Below are positions 7,881 to 17,476 of a stretch of 64,000 bases of DNA, piece by piece. Origin of the DNA: Palsa-506 sp963707065 (GTDB lineage Bacteria > Actinomycetota > Actinomycetes > Streptosporangiales > Streptosporangiaceae); contig CAVPPJ010000058.1 in the NCBI GenBank assembly GCA_963707065.1, positions 186,001 to 250,000 on the forward strand, written 5' to 3'. The number at the start of each line of letters is the position of its first letter. The stretch's first letter is position 1. The translations under genes were made by a program, and so were the position numbers. The notes below the pieces were generated by a model, which saw nothing but the letters and a program-made list of their open reading frames with translations, made no database searches and was not told the DNA's origin.

Positions 7881-9077
7881 GTGTTCGAAGACCACCTGCA
7901 GCACATCGCCGAGCAGCTGGCCAGGGACCTGCGCCGGTCGGTAATCATCGACGACGCCGCGCTGCGCCCGCTGGCCATCAGCCCGCAGACCGGGCGGCTG
8001 GACCGCAGCCGGGTAGATGCGGTCCTGCAGCGCCAGACCAGCGCCCGGCTGCGCCGCACGCTGACCGAGCACGGAGTGTTCTCCGCCCGCGGGCCGGTGT
8101 CTATCCCCGGCGACCCGCAGCGGGCCACCCTGCCCCGCCTCTGCCTGCCATTGCTAGCCGATGATCAGCTGCTCGGGTTCTTGTGGCTCATCAACGAGCC
8201 CTCACTGACCTTGGAGCAGACCCGGCAGGCCCGGGCCGCCGCGGCGCAGGCGGCCCATCTGCTGGCGCAGCGGGCGATCCGGGCCGCTGACCAGTTCGCC
8301 GTACTGAGCGACCTGGCCGACGGGCTGCTGCACCCGCAGGAGCAGGTCCGGCAAGAGGCCGCGGCCATGCTGGCCGGGCAGGCAGCGCTGACCGGCCCGC
8401 CGCCCTACGCGCTGGCCGTGATCCGCCCTGCGGCCGGCCATCCGGAGCCCGCACCGGACGCTGGCCGGACGGCGGGGAGCCTGCGCCGGGCGGCGGGGAA
8501 CCTGCGCCTCCGGGCGGCGCCAGGCGCCCTGGTGCTGGCCAGCCCCGGCGAGAGCGAGCTGGCCGCGATCACAACCGTCGGCGCGCTGGCCGACCTGCGC
8601 CGGTCGGTCCGGGCGCTGCCCGGGCCGCGGCTGGCCGTGGGTACCTGCGGCGGCGCCGCAGCGCTGGCGGACGTGCACACCAGCCTGGATAACGCCCAGT
8701 ACGCAGCCTACGTGGCTGCGCACGTCCCGCAGTTCGGGCGCGCCGCCGACTGGGCGAGCCTCGGCGTCTACGCCGCCTTCCAGTACCTTTACCGCGACCC
8801 GTCGGCGCCCGAGCGGATCTGCCCCGGCGTCGGCGTCCTGCTGGACGATCGAGCCGAAACATACCGGCAGACCATGCGGTGCTACCTCGGGTGCGCGGCC
8901 CAGGCCCAACAGGCCGCCGCACAGTTGCACATCCACCGGACAACGCTGTACTGGCGCCTGGCCCGCGCGGCCGAGTTGCTACCGCTGGACCTGCGCCGGG
9001 GCGAAGACCGCCTGAAACTGCATCTCGCCCTCACCTTGGCCGACCTCACCCACCCGCCCACCGGGCCCGCCAGCTGA
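7881..9077 (+). CDS. PucR-type transcriptional regulator
   Basis: A 398-aa regulator starting GTG, divergent from the Rieske/oxidase operon. The C-terminal 60 residues match the PucR/CdaR helix-turn-helix (QQAAAQLHIHRTTLYWRLAR, then LDLRRGEDRLKLHLALTLAD). The middle resembles the GGDEF-like linker of the family (VGTCGG... LDNAQYAAYVA). The shared 159-bp intergenic region suggests it controls the demethylation operon, perhaps with the amine as effector; this is inference from arrangement. Confidence 0.85.
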   Translation: MFEDHLQHIAEQLARDLRRSVIIDDAALRPLAISPQTGRLDRSRVDAVLQRQTSARLRRTLTEHGVFSARGPVSIPGDPQRATLPRLCLPLLADDQLLGFLWLINEPSLTLEQTRQARAAAAQAAHLLAQRAIRAADQFAVLSDLADGLLHPQEQVRQEAAAMLAGQAALTGPPPYALAVIRPAAGHPEPAPDAGRTAGSLRRAAGNLRLRAAPGALVLASPGESELAAITTVGALADLRRSVRALPGPRLAVGTCGGAAALADVHTSLDNAQYAAYVAAHVPQFGRAADWASLGVYAAFQYLYRDPSAPERICPGVGVLLDDRAETYRQTMRCYLGCAAQAQQAAAQLHIHRTTLYWRLARAAELLPLDLRRGEDRLKLHLALTLADLTHPPTGPAS

Positions 9078-9264
9078 GCCCCTGACCCGGCCCGGTCATG
9101 CCGAGGATGCCCGCCGCCGGCCGTCTGCCTGCCGACTCGCAGGATGCGCTCTGGGAACCGGCTAGCGCTCCGGCAGTGTTCCCGAGCAGGCATATCATGC
9201 AGAGCCGCGCTCGGCAGGTTCGCCGGGCCTATCCGGGTAAGTGGTGCCGGAGCCGGGGTTCGGG

Positions 9265-10284
9265 TCAGTTGTGGTGGAGCGAGGCGCCGCTGCTCGTGTG
9301 AAGCCTGCGGAGCCTCAGCCACAAGAACAGCAGCGCCAACGGCACGGCGAGACCGCCGATGCCGTAGATGAGGAACGCGGCGAGGCTGTGCATGCGGTCG
9401 ACTAGCCAGGCGAAGTTCTGGCCGAAGAAGCCGGTGACGAACGTCAGCGGCAGGAAGACTGTGGCGAGGACCGTGAGCTGCTCGATGGTGGCGTTCTGCC
9501 GGACGCTGACCTTCGTCTGCTCGACCGAGATCACCGCCATGTTGGCCTCCAGCACCGTGCCGAGCAGGTCACGCTGCGCGGCGACCTCCTCGTTGACCAG
9601 GAGCAGGTGGTCCTGGACATCGCGCAGATACGGCAGCAGCGCCGGGACCGCGGTGGCGCGCTCGACCGCGGCAACCACGCCGAGCAGCGGGTGCACGGCA
9701 CGGTAGAAGTCGGTGGCCTCGCGGCGCAGCGAGTAGATCCGTTCGGTCGGCGCGACGGCACCGGAGAACACGGTGGCCTCGATCTGGTCAATGTCACGTT
9801 CGAGCCCGGCCACGACGGGCGCGTACCCGTCCACTACCTGATCCAGGATTGCCCAGAGCGCCGATGCACTGCCCGCGGCCAGCAGTTCCGGCCGCTGCTC
9901 TAGCCGCTGCCTCGCGCCGCGCAGCTCGCTCGCGACGCCCTGCCGCACTGTGATCACGAAGGTCGGCGCGAGGAACACGCTGATCTCACCGAACTGGACC
10001 TCTTCGGCCTCGTCGTCGTAACGCGCGGTACGCAAGATCACCAGCCGCACGTCTCCGTCGTAACTCTCGACCTTCGGCCGCATATGAAAATTCTGCGCGT
10101 CCTCGACCGCTAGCTCGTGTAGCCCGAAAGCATCACGCACCTGGGCCAGCTCCTCGACGCCCGGCTCGAACAGTCCCAGCCACACGAAGCCGCCCTGCCC
10201 GCACCGGGCCGCCGCATCCTCCAGCGACACCGCGTCTTCGCCTTGCCGGCGGCCGTCCTGGTAGTGAGCACAATCAATGATCAT
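9265..10284 (-). CDS. corA: CorA-family divalent cation transporter
   Basis: A 339-aa protein with a large cytoplasmic N-terminal domain and two C-terminal transmembrane helices. The signature at 288-290 is GQN (GFFGQNFAW) instead of the canonical GMN; this variant occurs in some CorA homologues and may change ion selectivity. The ATG at 10284 is preceded by AAAGGGGGT. Function is transport of Mg2+, Co2+ or a related ion across the membrane. Confidence 0.85.
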   Translation of the reverse strand: MIIDCAHYQDGRRQGEDAVSLEDAAARCGQGGFVWLGLFEPGVEELAQVRDAFGLHELAVEDAQNFHMRPKVESYDGDVRLVILRTARYDDEAEEVQFGEISVFLAPTFVITVRQGVASELRGARQRLEQRPELLAAGSASALWAILDQVVDGYAPVVAGLERDIDQIEATVFSGAVAPTERIYSLRREATDFYRAVHPLLGVVAAVERATAVPALLPYLRDVQDHLLLVNEEVAAQRDLLGTVLEANMAVISVEQTKVSVRQNATIEQLTVLATVFLPLTFVTGFFGQNFAWLVDRMHSLAAFLIYGIGGLAVPLALLFLWLRLRRLHTSSGASLHHN

Positions 10285-10673
10285 CTTGGGAACCCCCTTT
10301 GTCGGGCAACCGGGGCAGACATCCGCTACACAGCATGACGGAATCCCTCGGCTAGCACGAAGATCGCACCAGGAGGTAGCGAACGAGGAGGCAGGAACGG
10401 CCCGCCATCGCCCCATTAAGATGACCAGGCCAAAGCCCTCCCTGACCACCCACGCCCGGGCCTGACGGCCCCCGGCACAAGCGATCTCCCGTCCCGGCCT
10501 GGCTCACAGGCGCGCAGAATACCCAGATCCGGGCGGCCGGCGTCTTGATCGAAATACAGCCGATATGCGCGCAGGCGGTTCGCGGCTGTCCGTTCCGCCG
10601 GTACGCGGCCGTGTTGCGCCCGCCCGCAACACGACATATCTTGATTTGACTGGGCTGATGAAGGGGAAGCGAC

Positions 10674-10970
10674 ATGGCGGTCTGGTATACAGCCCGGACG
10701 ATGGGCTGGCCGGCGAAGGCGGTGATCGCCGCCGTGCTCCTCGCCGTGCTGCTCGTGGCGGCCGTGCCGGTGGCGCTGTTCGCCGGTGTCATCATGATGC
10801 TGCTGGGACACGTCGCTGGCGGGCTCGTGCTGTTCGGCGCCTCGATCCTGGCGGCTGCGGTAGCCGTCGTGATCGCAGGCCTGAGCGGCGTACGGCACTT
10901 GCGCAAACTGGTCGGCCAGCGAGGCTACCGGGTTGTGCAACTTCGCCGGGGCGAGTACCACTTCGACTGA
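10674..10970 (+). CDS. small two-helix membrane protein
   Basis: A 98-aa protein starting ATG after AAGGGGAAG. It has two hydrophobic helices (about 17-45 and 50-73) and a basic C-terminal tail (RHLRKLVGQRGYRVVQLRRG) that should lie in the cytoplasm. Divergent from corA. I do not recognise a named family. Confidence 0.6.
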   Translation: MAVWYTARTMGWPAKAVIAAVLLAVLLVAAVPVALFAGVIMMLLGHVAGGLVLFGASILAAAVAVVIAGLSGVRHLRKLVGQRGYRVVQLRRGEYHFD

Positions 10971-11143
10971 CGGCGCGGTTGGCGCTGCCTCACCCAGCAC
11001 GCCCAGCGGGGCGGTCCCCGCTCCCATGTTTCCCGGGGCCGTGCCCGCAGAGTTGCAGAAAACCATCGAAGCCGTCCGTATCAGGCGGCAATGCGCGCGT
11101 CGAGCACCGGGCCATGGCGAACACACTGAGTGACGCCGCCTAA

Positions 11144-12556
11144 TACTCCAGCCGTAGATCGTTATTGTCATGGTTCGCGGGCTTGTCGCTGGTAGTGGCG
11201 GGTTCGGGCGCGGTGCTGGTGGCGTCTTCGCCAGTCGGACCAGCGGAGCCGGTGCCAGAGGCCGCGCAGCGGCCAGATGATCAGGGTGGCGAGCAGGTGC
11301 CCGATCTCGTTGCGGGTCAGCGGGATCTGGCCGTCGGGCGGCGGGCCGCTGGCGTGCTCGGCGGCGGTGGTGATGGTCAGGAACGCGGCGGCGAGCATGG
11401 CCAGGGTGATCCAGCGGTGCTAGGAGTCCCAGAGGCGGACCTGGTGCTCATCGAGGCCGTTGCCGGCCCTGGAAGTCCTCTTCCACGGTCCACCGCCGCC
11501 CCGCGACCCTGACGAGCGCGGCGAGGGGGACGTGGCGGGGTGCGTAGCAGAGGTAGAACGCCAGTTCGGCGGTCCGGTAGTTGCGGCGGATCAGCAGCCA
11601 GCGGTGCCCGGGCCGGCCCGGGCCAGTGCCGATGGAGTGCCCAGTCATAAAGCCGGTGGCCCTTGGCGCCCGCGCCAGCGGAATACCGCTGCCACGCCGG
11701 CCTGGGCAGCCGCGTGGCGAGGGCATCGGCGCGGCAGGCCCCGCGGCTCCGGCGCTGACCCGGTGGCTCTTCGCGACGGCCAGCACGTAGCCGATCTGGC
11801 GTTTCTCCAGGTCCGCGCGCAGCCCAGGATCGGCGCTATATACCTCGTCGCCGGCGACCCATTCCGCCGGGGTCCCGGCGTCCAGGGTGCGGGCGATCAT
11901 CCGGCGCGCGAGCTTCGGCTTCGTCGCGAACATGGTCCCGTCCGGGATGCCCGCAGCACGGCACCGGGCCGGGTTCTGGGTCCATGACCCGGGCAGGTAG
12001 AGCTCGCGGTCGATCGCCGCGTGACCCGCCGCGGCCGCGTAGGTCAAGTAGACCGCGACCTGGGCGCTCCCGGTCCGGCCCGCCGTCCCGGTGTACTGCC
12101 GCTGCACCCCGGCCGTGCAGCGGCCTTTCTTCACATCCCCGGTCTCATCGATCACCAGCACCGCGCCCGGGTCACCCAGCCGCTCCACGACGTAATCACG
12201 CAGGTCATCACGGACCGCGCCGGCGTCCCAGCGGGACCGCCCGAGCAGGTGCTGCGTCCCGTCCGGCGAGGCATCCCCGGCATGCTCCGCGATGCTCCAG
12301 CAGTTCTTGCGCGGCAGCTCAGCCAGCAGCCCCAGCACGAACGACCGGGCCCGCCGCCGCGGCTCCACCCGGCCGAACCGGCCCGCGATCCGGGCCATCA
12401 GCTCATCGAACATCCCCGCCCACCGGGCAGGGCCTGCGCTATGGCCTGCGGCCACCGCAAGATCATCAAGAGCCGGCAGAACCCGCGATGATCAGACGGT
12501 GGCCGTCTGACGTCCAGCACCGCCACGCCCCAAGATCACGAACTACGGCTGGAGTA
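11144..12556. mobile_element. decayed IS701-like insertion sequence
   Basis: A 1413-bp element. The ends are inverted repeats: TACTCCAGCCGTAG inward from 11144 and its complement at 12543-12556, with similarity continuing about 5 nt further in. The flanks are CTAA (11140-11143) and CTAG (12557-12560), fitting the YTAR target duplication of the IS701 family with one transition. It carries one transposase gene on the minus strand, which is broken. Confidence 0.8.
11168..12413 (-). pseudogene. IS701-family DDE transposase, frameshifted
   Basis: The N-terminal part reads well from MFDELMARIAGRF at 12413 through VLVIDETGDVKKG (first catalytic Asp) and the VAGDEVYS block. Between about 11760 and 11610 the sensible protein lies in another frame (ALATRLPRPAWQRYSAGAG, KGHRLYDWA), so two compensating indels are present. 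After VEEDFQ an extra G shifts the frame again; the correct continuation GLDEHQVRLWDS then meets TAG before HRWITLAMLAAAFL. The C-terminus down to HYQRQAREP is otherwise recognisable. The enzyme cannot be made in full. Confidence 0.85.
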
Positions 12557-14098
12557 CTAGTCGCTTGTCACGGGCGCGCTGCCAGGGAAGCTCCCGGGTT
12601 CTTGCTGCGGGGTGCGCGGTACCTGGCCGCCGAGCAGCAACCGGGTGAGCTCGTTACGCGTATCGAGAAGCTGATCGAGGGCGGCGGTCAGGTGCTCGTC
12701 GGTTACCCGCAGCGGCTGGTTATCATGCCCTGCGTCGCTGGTGACCTGTCCGGCGGATTCGGCGGCGAGCAGCGCGGCCCGGCGCAGCAGCTCTTTGATG
12801 AACGAGGCGGTCACCCCCTCGGTCCGGGTAATCACCGCGCCTGGATCGGTGAGGTCCAGTTGCAAGCTGCCCTGATAGAGGCGGATCAGCTGACCGCGGG
12901 CCTCGGCGTCCGGCAGCGGCAGCAGCGCGGCATGGTCGACCCGGCCAGGCCGCTGGGTGAGCGCCCGTTCCAGCAGGTCAGCGCGGTTGGTGGTGAGCAG
13001 AAATGTCACGTCGGCATCCTCGGCCAGCCCGTCCATCTCGTTCAGAAGCTGGAATAGCAGCGGGTGCTGACCCAGCCGCGGCGTGCGCTCCTCGGCTATG
13101 AGGTCCACGTCCTCGACAATCACGGCTGATGGCTGCAGGGTCCGGGCTATCGAGCAGGCCGCGGCGATCATGCCGAGTGCCGCGCCGGAGAGCACGACAA
13201 CGGTTACCCCGGGGAGCTGGCCGAGCAGGTAGCGGACCGTGTGCGTCTTGCCAGTGCCGGGCGGGCCGTGGAGCAGCACCCCGCGCTTAAGATGCTGGCC
13301 GCTGGCCAGCAGCCGCCTCCCGTATCTCGCAATGCCCAGGACCTGGTGCTCGATCCCGTCGAGAAGCTGCGCAGGCAAGATCACCTGATCCCGCTGCACA
13401 CTGGGACGGTCGACAAAGCTGAGCTCGGCGCCGGGAGCGACCCCGACACCGCGCGGGCCAAAGACATTTCCGCTGAACGAGACCACCTGGCCACGGAACA
13501 CGTTGCGCTCGACGCCCAGCCGCCGCACCTCGTCAAGCGCACGCTGCGCCCGATCCTCCACAGCGCAGACGGCCTCAATGCTCACGTCCTCGCCCGCGCG
13601 GACCAGCAGGGCCAGTCGGCCGTCAGCCTCAGTGACCAGGTAGACAGCACCTCGCACGCAGCGGCGGGTGACGCCGCCCGGTCCGCAGGGCAGCGCCACG
13701 GTCACGACGCTGCCCGCGCGCGGGCCGGACGGGTGCAGTGAGCCTTGCAGCATTTCCGCCAGCCCGAAGGGATGGTGGCGGAAACTCGTCAGCCCGACGA
13801 TCTCGTGCTCGCGGCCCGGCTCCGCCAGCCAGGCGTCCAATCCTTCTTGCACGTTCACCTGGTCATAACGCGGCCATGTGCTCTGAACCACGGGGAAGCC
13901 CGCGGCGCCCGGGCCAAGATGGTCACGCAGAATCCGCGTGATCGAGGTGTCATCGGCATGGGCGGCGGCTCCAGCTGCGACTCGTCCCCGCCCAGCCGCG
14001 CTAGCTCGCGCGTACCGCGGATGGGCAGTCGGACGGCCCCGCGCCCGCCGCCGCCCGGCCAGGGCGCCAGCGTAAGGGGTCAGCCGGAACTCGAGCAC
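12557..14098 (-). CDS. AAA+ ATPase of unknown role
   Basis: A 513-aa protein with one AAA module in its C-terminal half: Walker A GPPGTGKT at 278-285, Walker B VIVEDVD at 326-332, sensor-1 TTN at 369-371 and an arginine-finger region QRPGR. The N-terminal 230 residues form a domain I do not recognise (VVQSTWPRYDQVNVQ, GVERNVFRGQVVSFSG), probably a substrate adaptor as in CDC48/FtsH-like ATPases. The start is GTG with a weak ribosome site, so the true N-terminus may differ. Its TAG stop lies in the target-site duplication of the adjacent insertion sequence, so the gene stayed intact. Confidence 0.75.
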   Translation of the reverse strand: MLEFRLTPYAGALAGRRRARGRPTAHPRYARASAAGRGRVAAGAAAHADDTSITRILRDHLGPGAAGFPVVQSTWPRYDQVNVQEGLDAWLAEPGREHEIVGLTSFRHHPFGLAEMLQGSLHPSGPRAGSVVTVALPCGPGGVTRRCVRGAVYLVTEADGRLALLVRAGEDVSIEAVCAVEDRAQRALDEVRRLGVERNVFRGQVVSFSGNVFGPRGVGVAPGAELSFVDRPSVQRDQVILPAQLLDGIEHQVLGIARYGRRLLASGQHLKRGVLLHGPPGTGKTHTVRYLLGQLPGVTVVVLSGAALGMIAAACSIARTLQPSAVIVEDVDLIAEERTPRLGQHPLLFQLLNEMDGLAEDADVTFLLTTNRADLLERALTQRPGRVDHAALLPLPDAEARGQLIRLYQGSLQLDLTDPGAVITRTEGVTASFIKELLRRAALLAAESAGQVTSDAGHDNQPLRVTDEHLTAALDQLLDTRNELTRLLLGGQVPRTPQQEPGSFPGSAPVTSD

Positions 14099-14473
14099 GC
14101 CGCTTGACTACTGGCCCTCCACGGCGCAGCATCTAAGCCTTTCTCGCCTGTCGGGGGCGCGTCATAGTCGCCAAGGGAGCCCGCTAGCACTGAGCGGTGA
14201 ACCGCCGCCGGCGGCCCTTTGAGGCAACTGCGGATCCGCAGCGTACCTGCCGCTCGTCAGGCACCCGAAGGCCATGGAAGCGGTGAAGATCCTGGAGGCA
14301 GCCGCGAGGAACTCTCCGGCGTAAGAGGGCGCGGAACGTTCAGAAGGTGACGGCGGGAACTTTGGGGCGGTCAGCCGCCTGGTGAACCTTGGAGATAACG
14401 ATCTAGGTGGAGTACTGAGTCTCCATTACCGGGCTTGCAGGGCTGGATTGCCCGGCGTCGCATAGTGCCCCCG
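14099..14473. other. intergenic region, nothing recognised
   Basis: About 375 bp between the AAA gene start and the methyltransferase stop. No convincing frame, repeat or structured RNA was seen. It must hold the promoter of the AAA gene. Confidence 0.5.
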
Positions 14474-15232
14474 TTAGGTCGTTACCGTGACAACCGAGTA
14501 GCGGTCACGGGAAGCATCGAAGTCTGTGTCGACTTCCCTCAATCCCGCGGGTTCAAGCCGCTCGCGCAGTTCGCTGATCGTGAAAGGGCGGAACATGATC
14601 TGGTATTCGTGTGGCTCGATCTGGCCGTCGTTATCGAAGATGAACACCAGATGGGCGATGTGCTCGTCACCGAGGCGATCCGGTATCTCCCAGGAATAGA
14701 GCACGAAACATCGTCGTCCCGCGCGAGTTACCACCCGGTTGGCAACCTGGACGATCTGGCGCTCGGCGTGGAACTTCTCCCAGTTACGGGAATCAATCAC
14801 CACATATCCCCCGGGGCGGGCCATCCGCCGCAGCCCCGTAAGCGCCTGAACCATTGCGTCGTGGCCGGCGGCGTGTACCAGCGAGTTCCCGACGCACAGC
14901 ACGACGTCAAACCGCTCGCCGGTGGCTGCGGGAAGATCCACCCAGCTGCTGCGCAAGAGCGGGATCGCCAGCCGCTCTCGCCGGAACCGGGCAGCCGCAC
15001 CCTCGATCATCGCGTCGCTTCCGTCGGCCGCCCGCACCGTGAAGCCCCGGCGCGCGAGCACGGCCGCGTCGACACCGGTGCCGCAGGCCGCGTCCAGCAC
15101 GGCACTTGTGCTGCTGGTCCGCTGCAGCAGGCGGGCCGTCGCCGGATGGTTTATCGCGCGACCATTAGCAATCTCGTCGTCGTCGAACATCCAGTCGTAG
15201 TCGGCGGCAAGCATCTCGTAGTCGCTAGCCAT
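14474..15232 (-). CDS. class I SAM-dependent methyltransferase (glycine/sarcosine N-methyltransferase-like)
   Basis: A 252-aa Rossmann methyltransferase. Motif I is LDAACGTGVDA (about 46-56), motif II carries AADGSDAMI, and the post-I strand is FDVVLCVGNSL. The opening LAADYDWMFDDDE and the later NWEKFHAERQ resemble glycine/sarcosine N-methyltransferases that make betaine, but small-molecule specificity cannot be fixed by eye. It starts ATG and is a single gene. Confidence 0.8.
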   Translation of the reverse strand: MASDYEMLAADYDWMFDDDEIANGRAINHPATARLLQRTSSTSAVLDAACGTGVDAAVLARRGFTVRAADGSDAMIEGAAARFRRERLAIPLLRSSWVDLPAATGERFDVVLCVGNSLVHAAGHDAMVQALTGLRRMARPGGYVVIDSRNWEKFHAERQIVQVANRVVTRAGRRCFVLYSWEIPDRLGDEHIAHLVFIFDNDGQIEPHEYQIMFRPFTISELRERLEPAGLREVDTDFDASRDRYSVVTVTT

Positions 15233-15270
15233 AAGGTCGTAGTCTGCCAGACACCCCGGCGTTTACGGCA

Positions 15271-15615
15271 TTAATTGCCAAGGATCGTTAGGTGCACCGG
15301 GCATGCCGCGTTGTAGTACTTCAAGGTCAGCTTTCCCTGGGAATACGCCCACGAGCATGTACAGGAATTAGGTACGTGATCGGAAGTTATGATCTCGGCA
15401 GGCACACCGCTACGCCGCTCGGCACGGCCTGGCTGGTACGGCAGTGGCTCTCCGAAGAGGGCAAGAACGGGCCCCTCGGTCCTGGCTTCCTGGACAGCCC
15501 CGTCAGCTAGCGCCAGCCACTCCCGTGGCCTGGCATTTGACGAGGGGCGGGCTGGCGGGTGTCGTTTGACGCGCACCCTGGCTCCGGGAATTTTGTCACT
15601 CGCCCGGCTGTCCAT
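15271..15615 (-). CDS. possible small cysteine-rich protein
   Basis: An open frame of up to 114 aa whose C-terminus is notable: CTCSW...GKLTLKYYNAACPVH gives a C-x-C plus C-x2-H set that could bind zinc. The N-terminal part is less convincing and the real start may be internal. GC-rich frames overlap on the other strand, so the call rests on the C-terminal pattern alone. Confidence 0.35.
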   Translation of the reverse strand: MDSRASDKIPGARVRVKRHPPARPSSNARPREWLALADGAVQEARTEGPVLALFGEPLPYQPGRAERRSGVPAEIITSDHVPNSCTCSWAYSQGKLTLKYYNAACPVHLTILGN

Positions 15616-15684
15616 GTCATCCAGAATATCCGCCGGCCGGGGGATGATTCCCGTGGCCTGTGGCCATGCCGGGGAGTCACAGTG

Positions 15685-16533
15685 TCAGCGGAGTTGGGCA
15701 AGGGCATCGGCAAGCGGGGTGAGCACGGCGGGGTCGTGCGGCGGTGGGAGGATGACGATCGCCAGGTCCAGGCCTAGGTCGCCGAGCGCAGCCGCGGTGT
15801 CGATGGCCGGTCCGATCTCGCCGTCAGGGCCCAGCCGGACATGGCTGGACAACATGATCTCCTGCGGGTCGCGCCCGATGTCGTGGCAGTGGGCATGAAG
15901 AACCTCACGCTTGCGCGCGAACTCCTCGGGCGGCCCGCCGACGAAGTTCCAGTGCTGGGCGAACCGGGCGGCGGTGCGCAGCGTGCGCCGCTCGCCGCTG
16001 CCGCCGATCACCAGGGGAGGGTGCGGCTGCTGCACCGGTTTGGGCTCGCAGCGCGCGCCAGTGAGCTGGTAGTACCTGCCCGCGAAATCTGTGGTCTGCT
16101 GACTCAGCAGGCTGACGATGACCTCGCACGCTTCCTCGAACCGGTCGCTGCGCTCGGCTGGGCCGCCCAGTTCGATGCCGTAGGCGCCGGACTCTTCCTC
16201 ATTCCACCCGGCGCCGATGCCTAGCTCGAGCCTGCCGGCGGACACGATGTCGAGGGCGGCGGCCATGTTAGCCAGGACCGCGGGATGCCGGTAGTGAATG
16301 CCGGTGACCAGCGTGCCGAGCCGCAGCCGGCGCGTCGCCTGCGCCAGCGCGGTAAGCGTCACCCAGCCCTCCAGGCAGGCGCCCTTCGAATCGGAGAAGA
16401 TCGGATAGAAGTGGTCGAAGGTCCAGCCCGACTCGAACAGCTCAATGTCGTCGGCTTCCTGCCACACCGCGAGCATGTCGCGCCAGGTGGTGTTCTGCGG
16501 GGCGGTTTTAAAGGCGAATCGCATACTCCCCAT
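15685..16533 (-). CDS. LLM-class F420-dependent oxidoreductase
   Basis: A 282-aa luciferase-like monooxygenase-fold protein, probably using coenzyme F420. Family blocks are ESGWTFDHFYP, TRRLRLGTLVTG, YRHPAVLANMAA, SAGRLELGIGAGW and PPLVIGGSGERRTLR. ATG at 16533 or the ATG three codons later could be the start. Substrate unknown. Convergent with nothing closely linked. Confidence 0.85.
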   Translation of the reverse strand: MGSMRFAFKTAPQNTTWRDMLAVWQEADDIELFESGWTFDHFYPIFSDSKGACLEGWVTLTALAQATRRLRLGTLVTGIHYRHPAVLANMAAALDIVSAGRLELGIGAGWNEEESGAYGIELGGPAERSDRFEEACEVIVSLLSQQTTDFAGRYYQLTGARCEPKPVQQPHPPLVIGGSGERRTLRTAARFAQHWNFVGGPPEEFARKREVLHAHCHDIGRDPQEIMLSSHVRLGPDGEIGPAIDTAAALGDLGLDLAIVILPPPHDPAVLTPLADALAQLR

Positions 16534-16729
16534 CCTGGCAAAGCCGTCCCGGGCACCGGGCCCCGGGCCACGCCCGCAAGCGCCCGGCGCCCGTGGTCTC
16601 GATGGCGGCGCGGACGGGACGAATGCGCTGACGTCACTGTTGCCTTCCCGTCCGACGACGGTTGCCGTTTACAAGCTCTTGCGCCGCCGGGGCCCGGAAC
16701 TTGTCCGGTGCTGTGGGTAGCATTCGGAC

Positions 16730-17380
16730 ATGGGGACGCGCTTTCACGGGTGGCCGGAGCAGGCGTACCCGGTGCTGCTCAAGCTGGACGGCGAGCCGTC
16801 GCGGGAGACGCGGGAGCGGGTACGGCGTCACCGCGAGGAGCACGTGCGGCAGCCGATGATCGATCTGCTCAGCGACCTTGCGGACACCGATCCCTGGTAC
16901 GAGGACTTCGCTGTATGGCGCTACGCCACCACCGCGTACTGGTGGCAGAACCAGTGCGCCATCGTGCGGGTGGCCCGCAACATTGAGATCGGATTCCGCT
17001 TCAACCTCGACGGCCTGCGCATCAAGGCCGCCTGGTGGTACGCCGACCCTGAGCAGATTGCATTGTTTCGCGCGGCGACCGCCGCGGAACAAAGCGGGCG
17101 CATGCTAGAGGATCTCGTGTCGTCGCTCGCCGCCGACGGGTACGAGATCCTCGGCGACGTCATGAAGCGCATTCCGCGCGGCTACCCCGCCGACCACCCC
17201 CGTGCCGGCCTGCTCAGGCACCGCTCGCTGATCGCCGCCCGCGAGCTCGAGTCCGACGCCGTGCGGGACGTCGAGCCGGTATACCGCGCTTGCGAGCGGC
17301 TGCGTCCGCTGCTCGGCTGGCTCGCCGAGCACGCGGTCGTCGCGCCGCAGGGGGCGAGGGTCGCAGCGGGCCCGCGGTGA
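16730..17380 (+). CDS. DUF2461 family protein
   Basis: A 216-aa protein. The conserved pattern is a small-molecule or protein-binding fold of unknown role: MGTRFHGWPEQAYPVL, a central W-rich stretch (YWWQNQCAIVRVARNIEIGF, IKAAWWY) and the C-terminal RIPRGYPADHPRAGLLRHRS, which is characteristic of DUF2461. Starts ATG. No operon partner. Confidence 0.75.
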   Translation: MGTRFHGWPEQAYPVLLKLDGEPSRETRERVRRHREEHVRQPMIDLLSDLADTDPWYEDFAVWRYATTAYWWQNQCAIVRVARNIEIGFRFNLDGLRIKAAWWYADPEQIALFRAATAAEQSGRMLEDLVSSLAADGYEILGDVMKRIPRGYPADHPRAGLLRHRSLIAARELESDAVRDVEPVYRACERLRPLLGWLAEHAVVAPQGARVAAGPR

Positions 17381-17476
17381 GCGCGCTGGAGACCGAGAGC
17401 GTCAGAGCGGCCGACGGGCGGGTTCCTGACACCAAGGACCTCGGCGAGGGCGGCGACCCGGCGCGGTCCGGACGGC

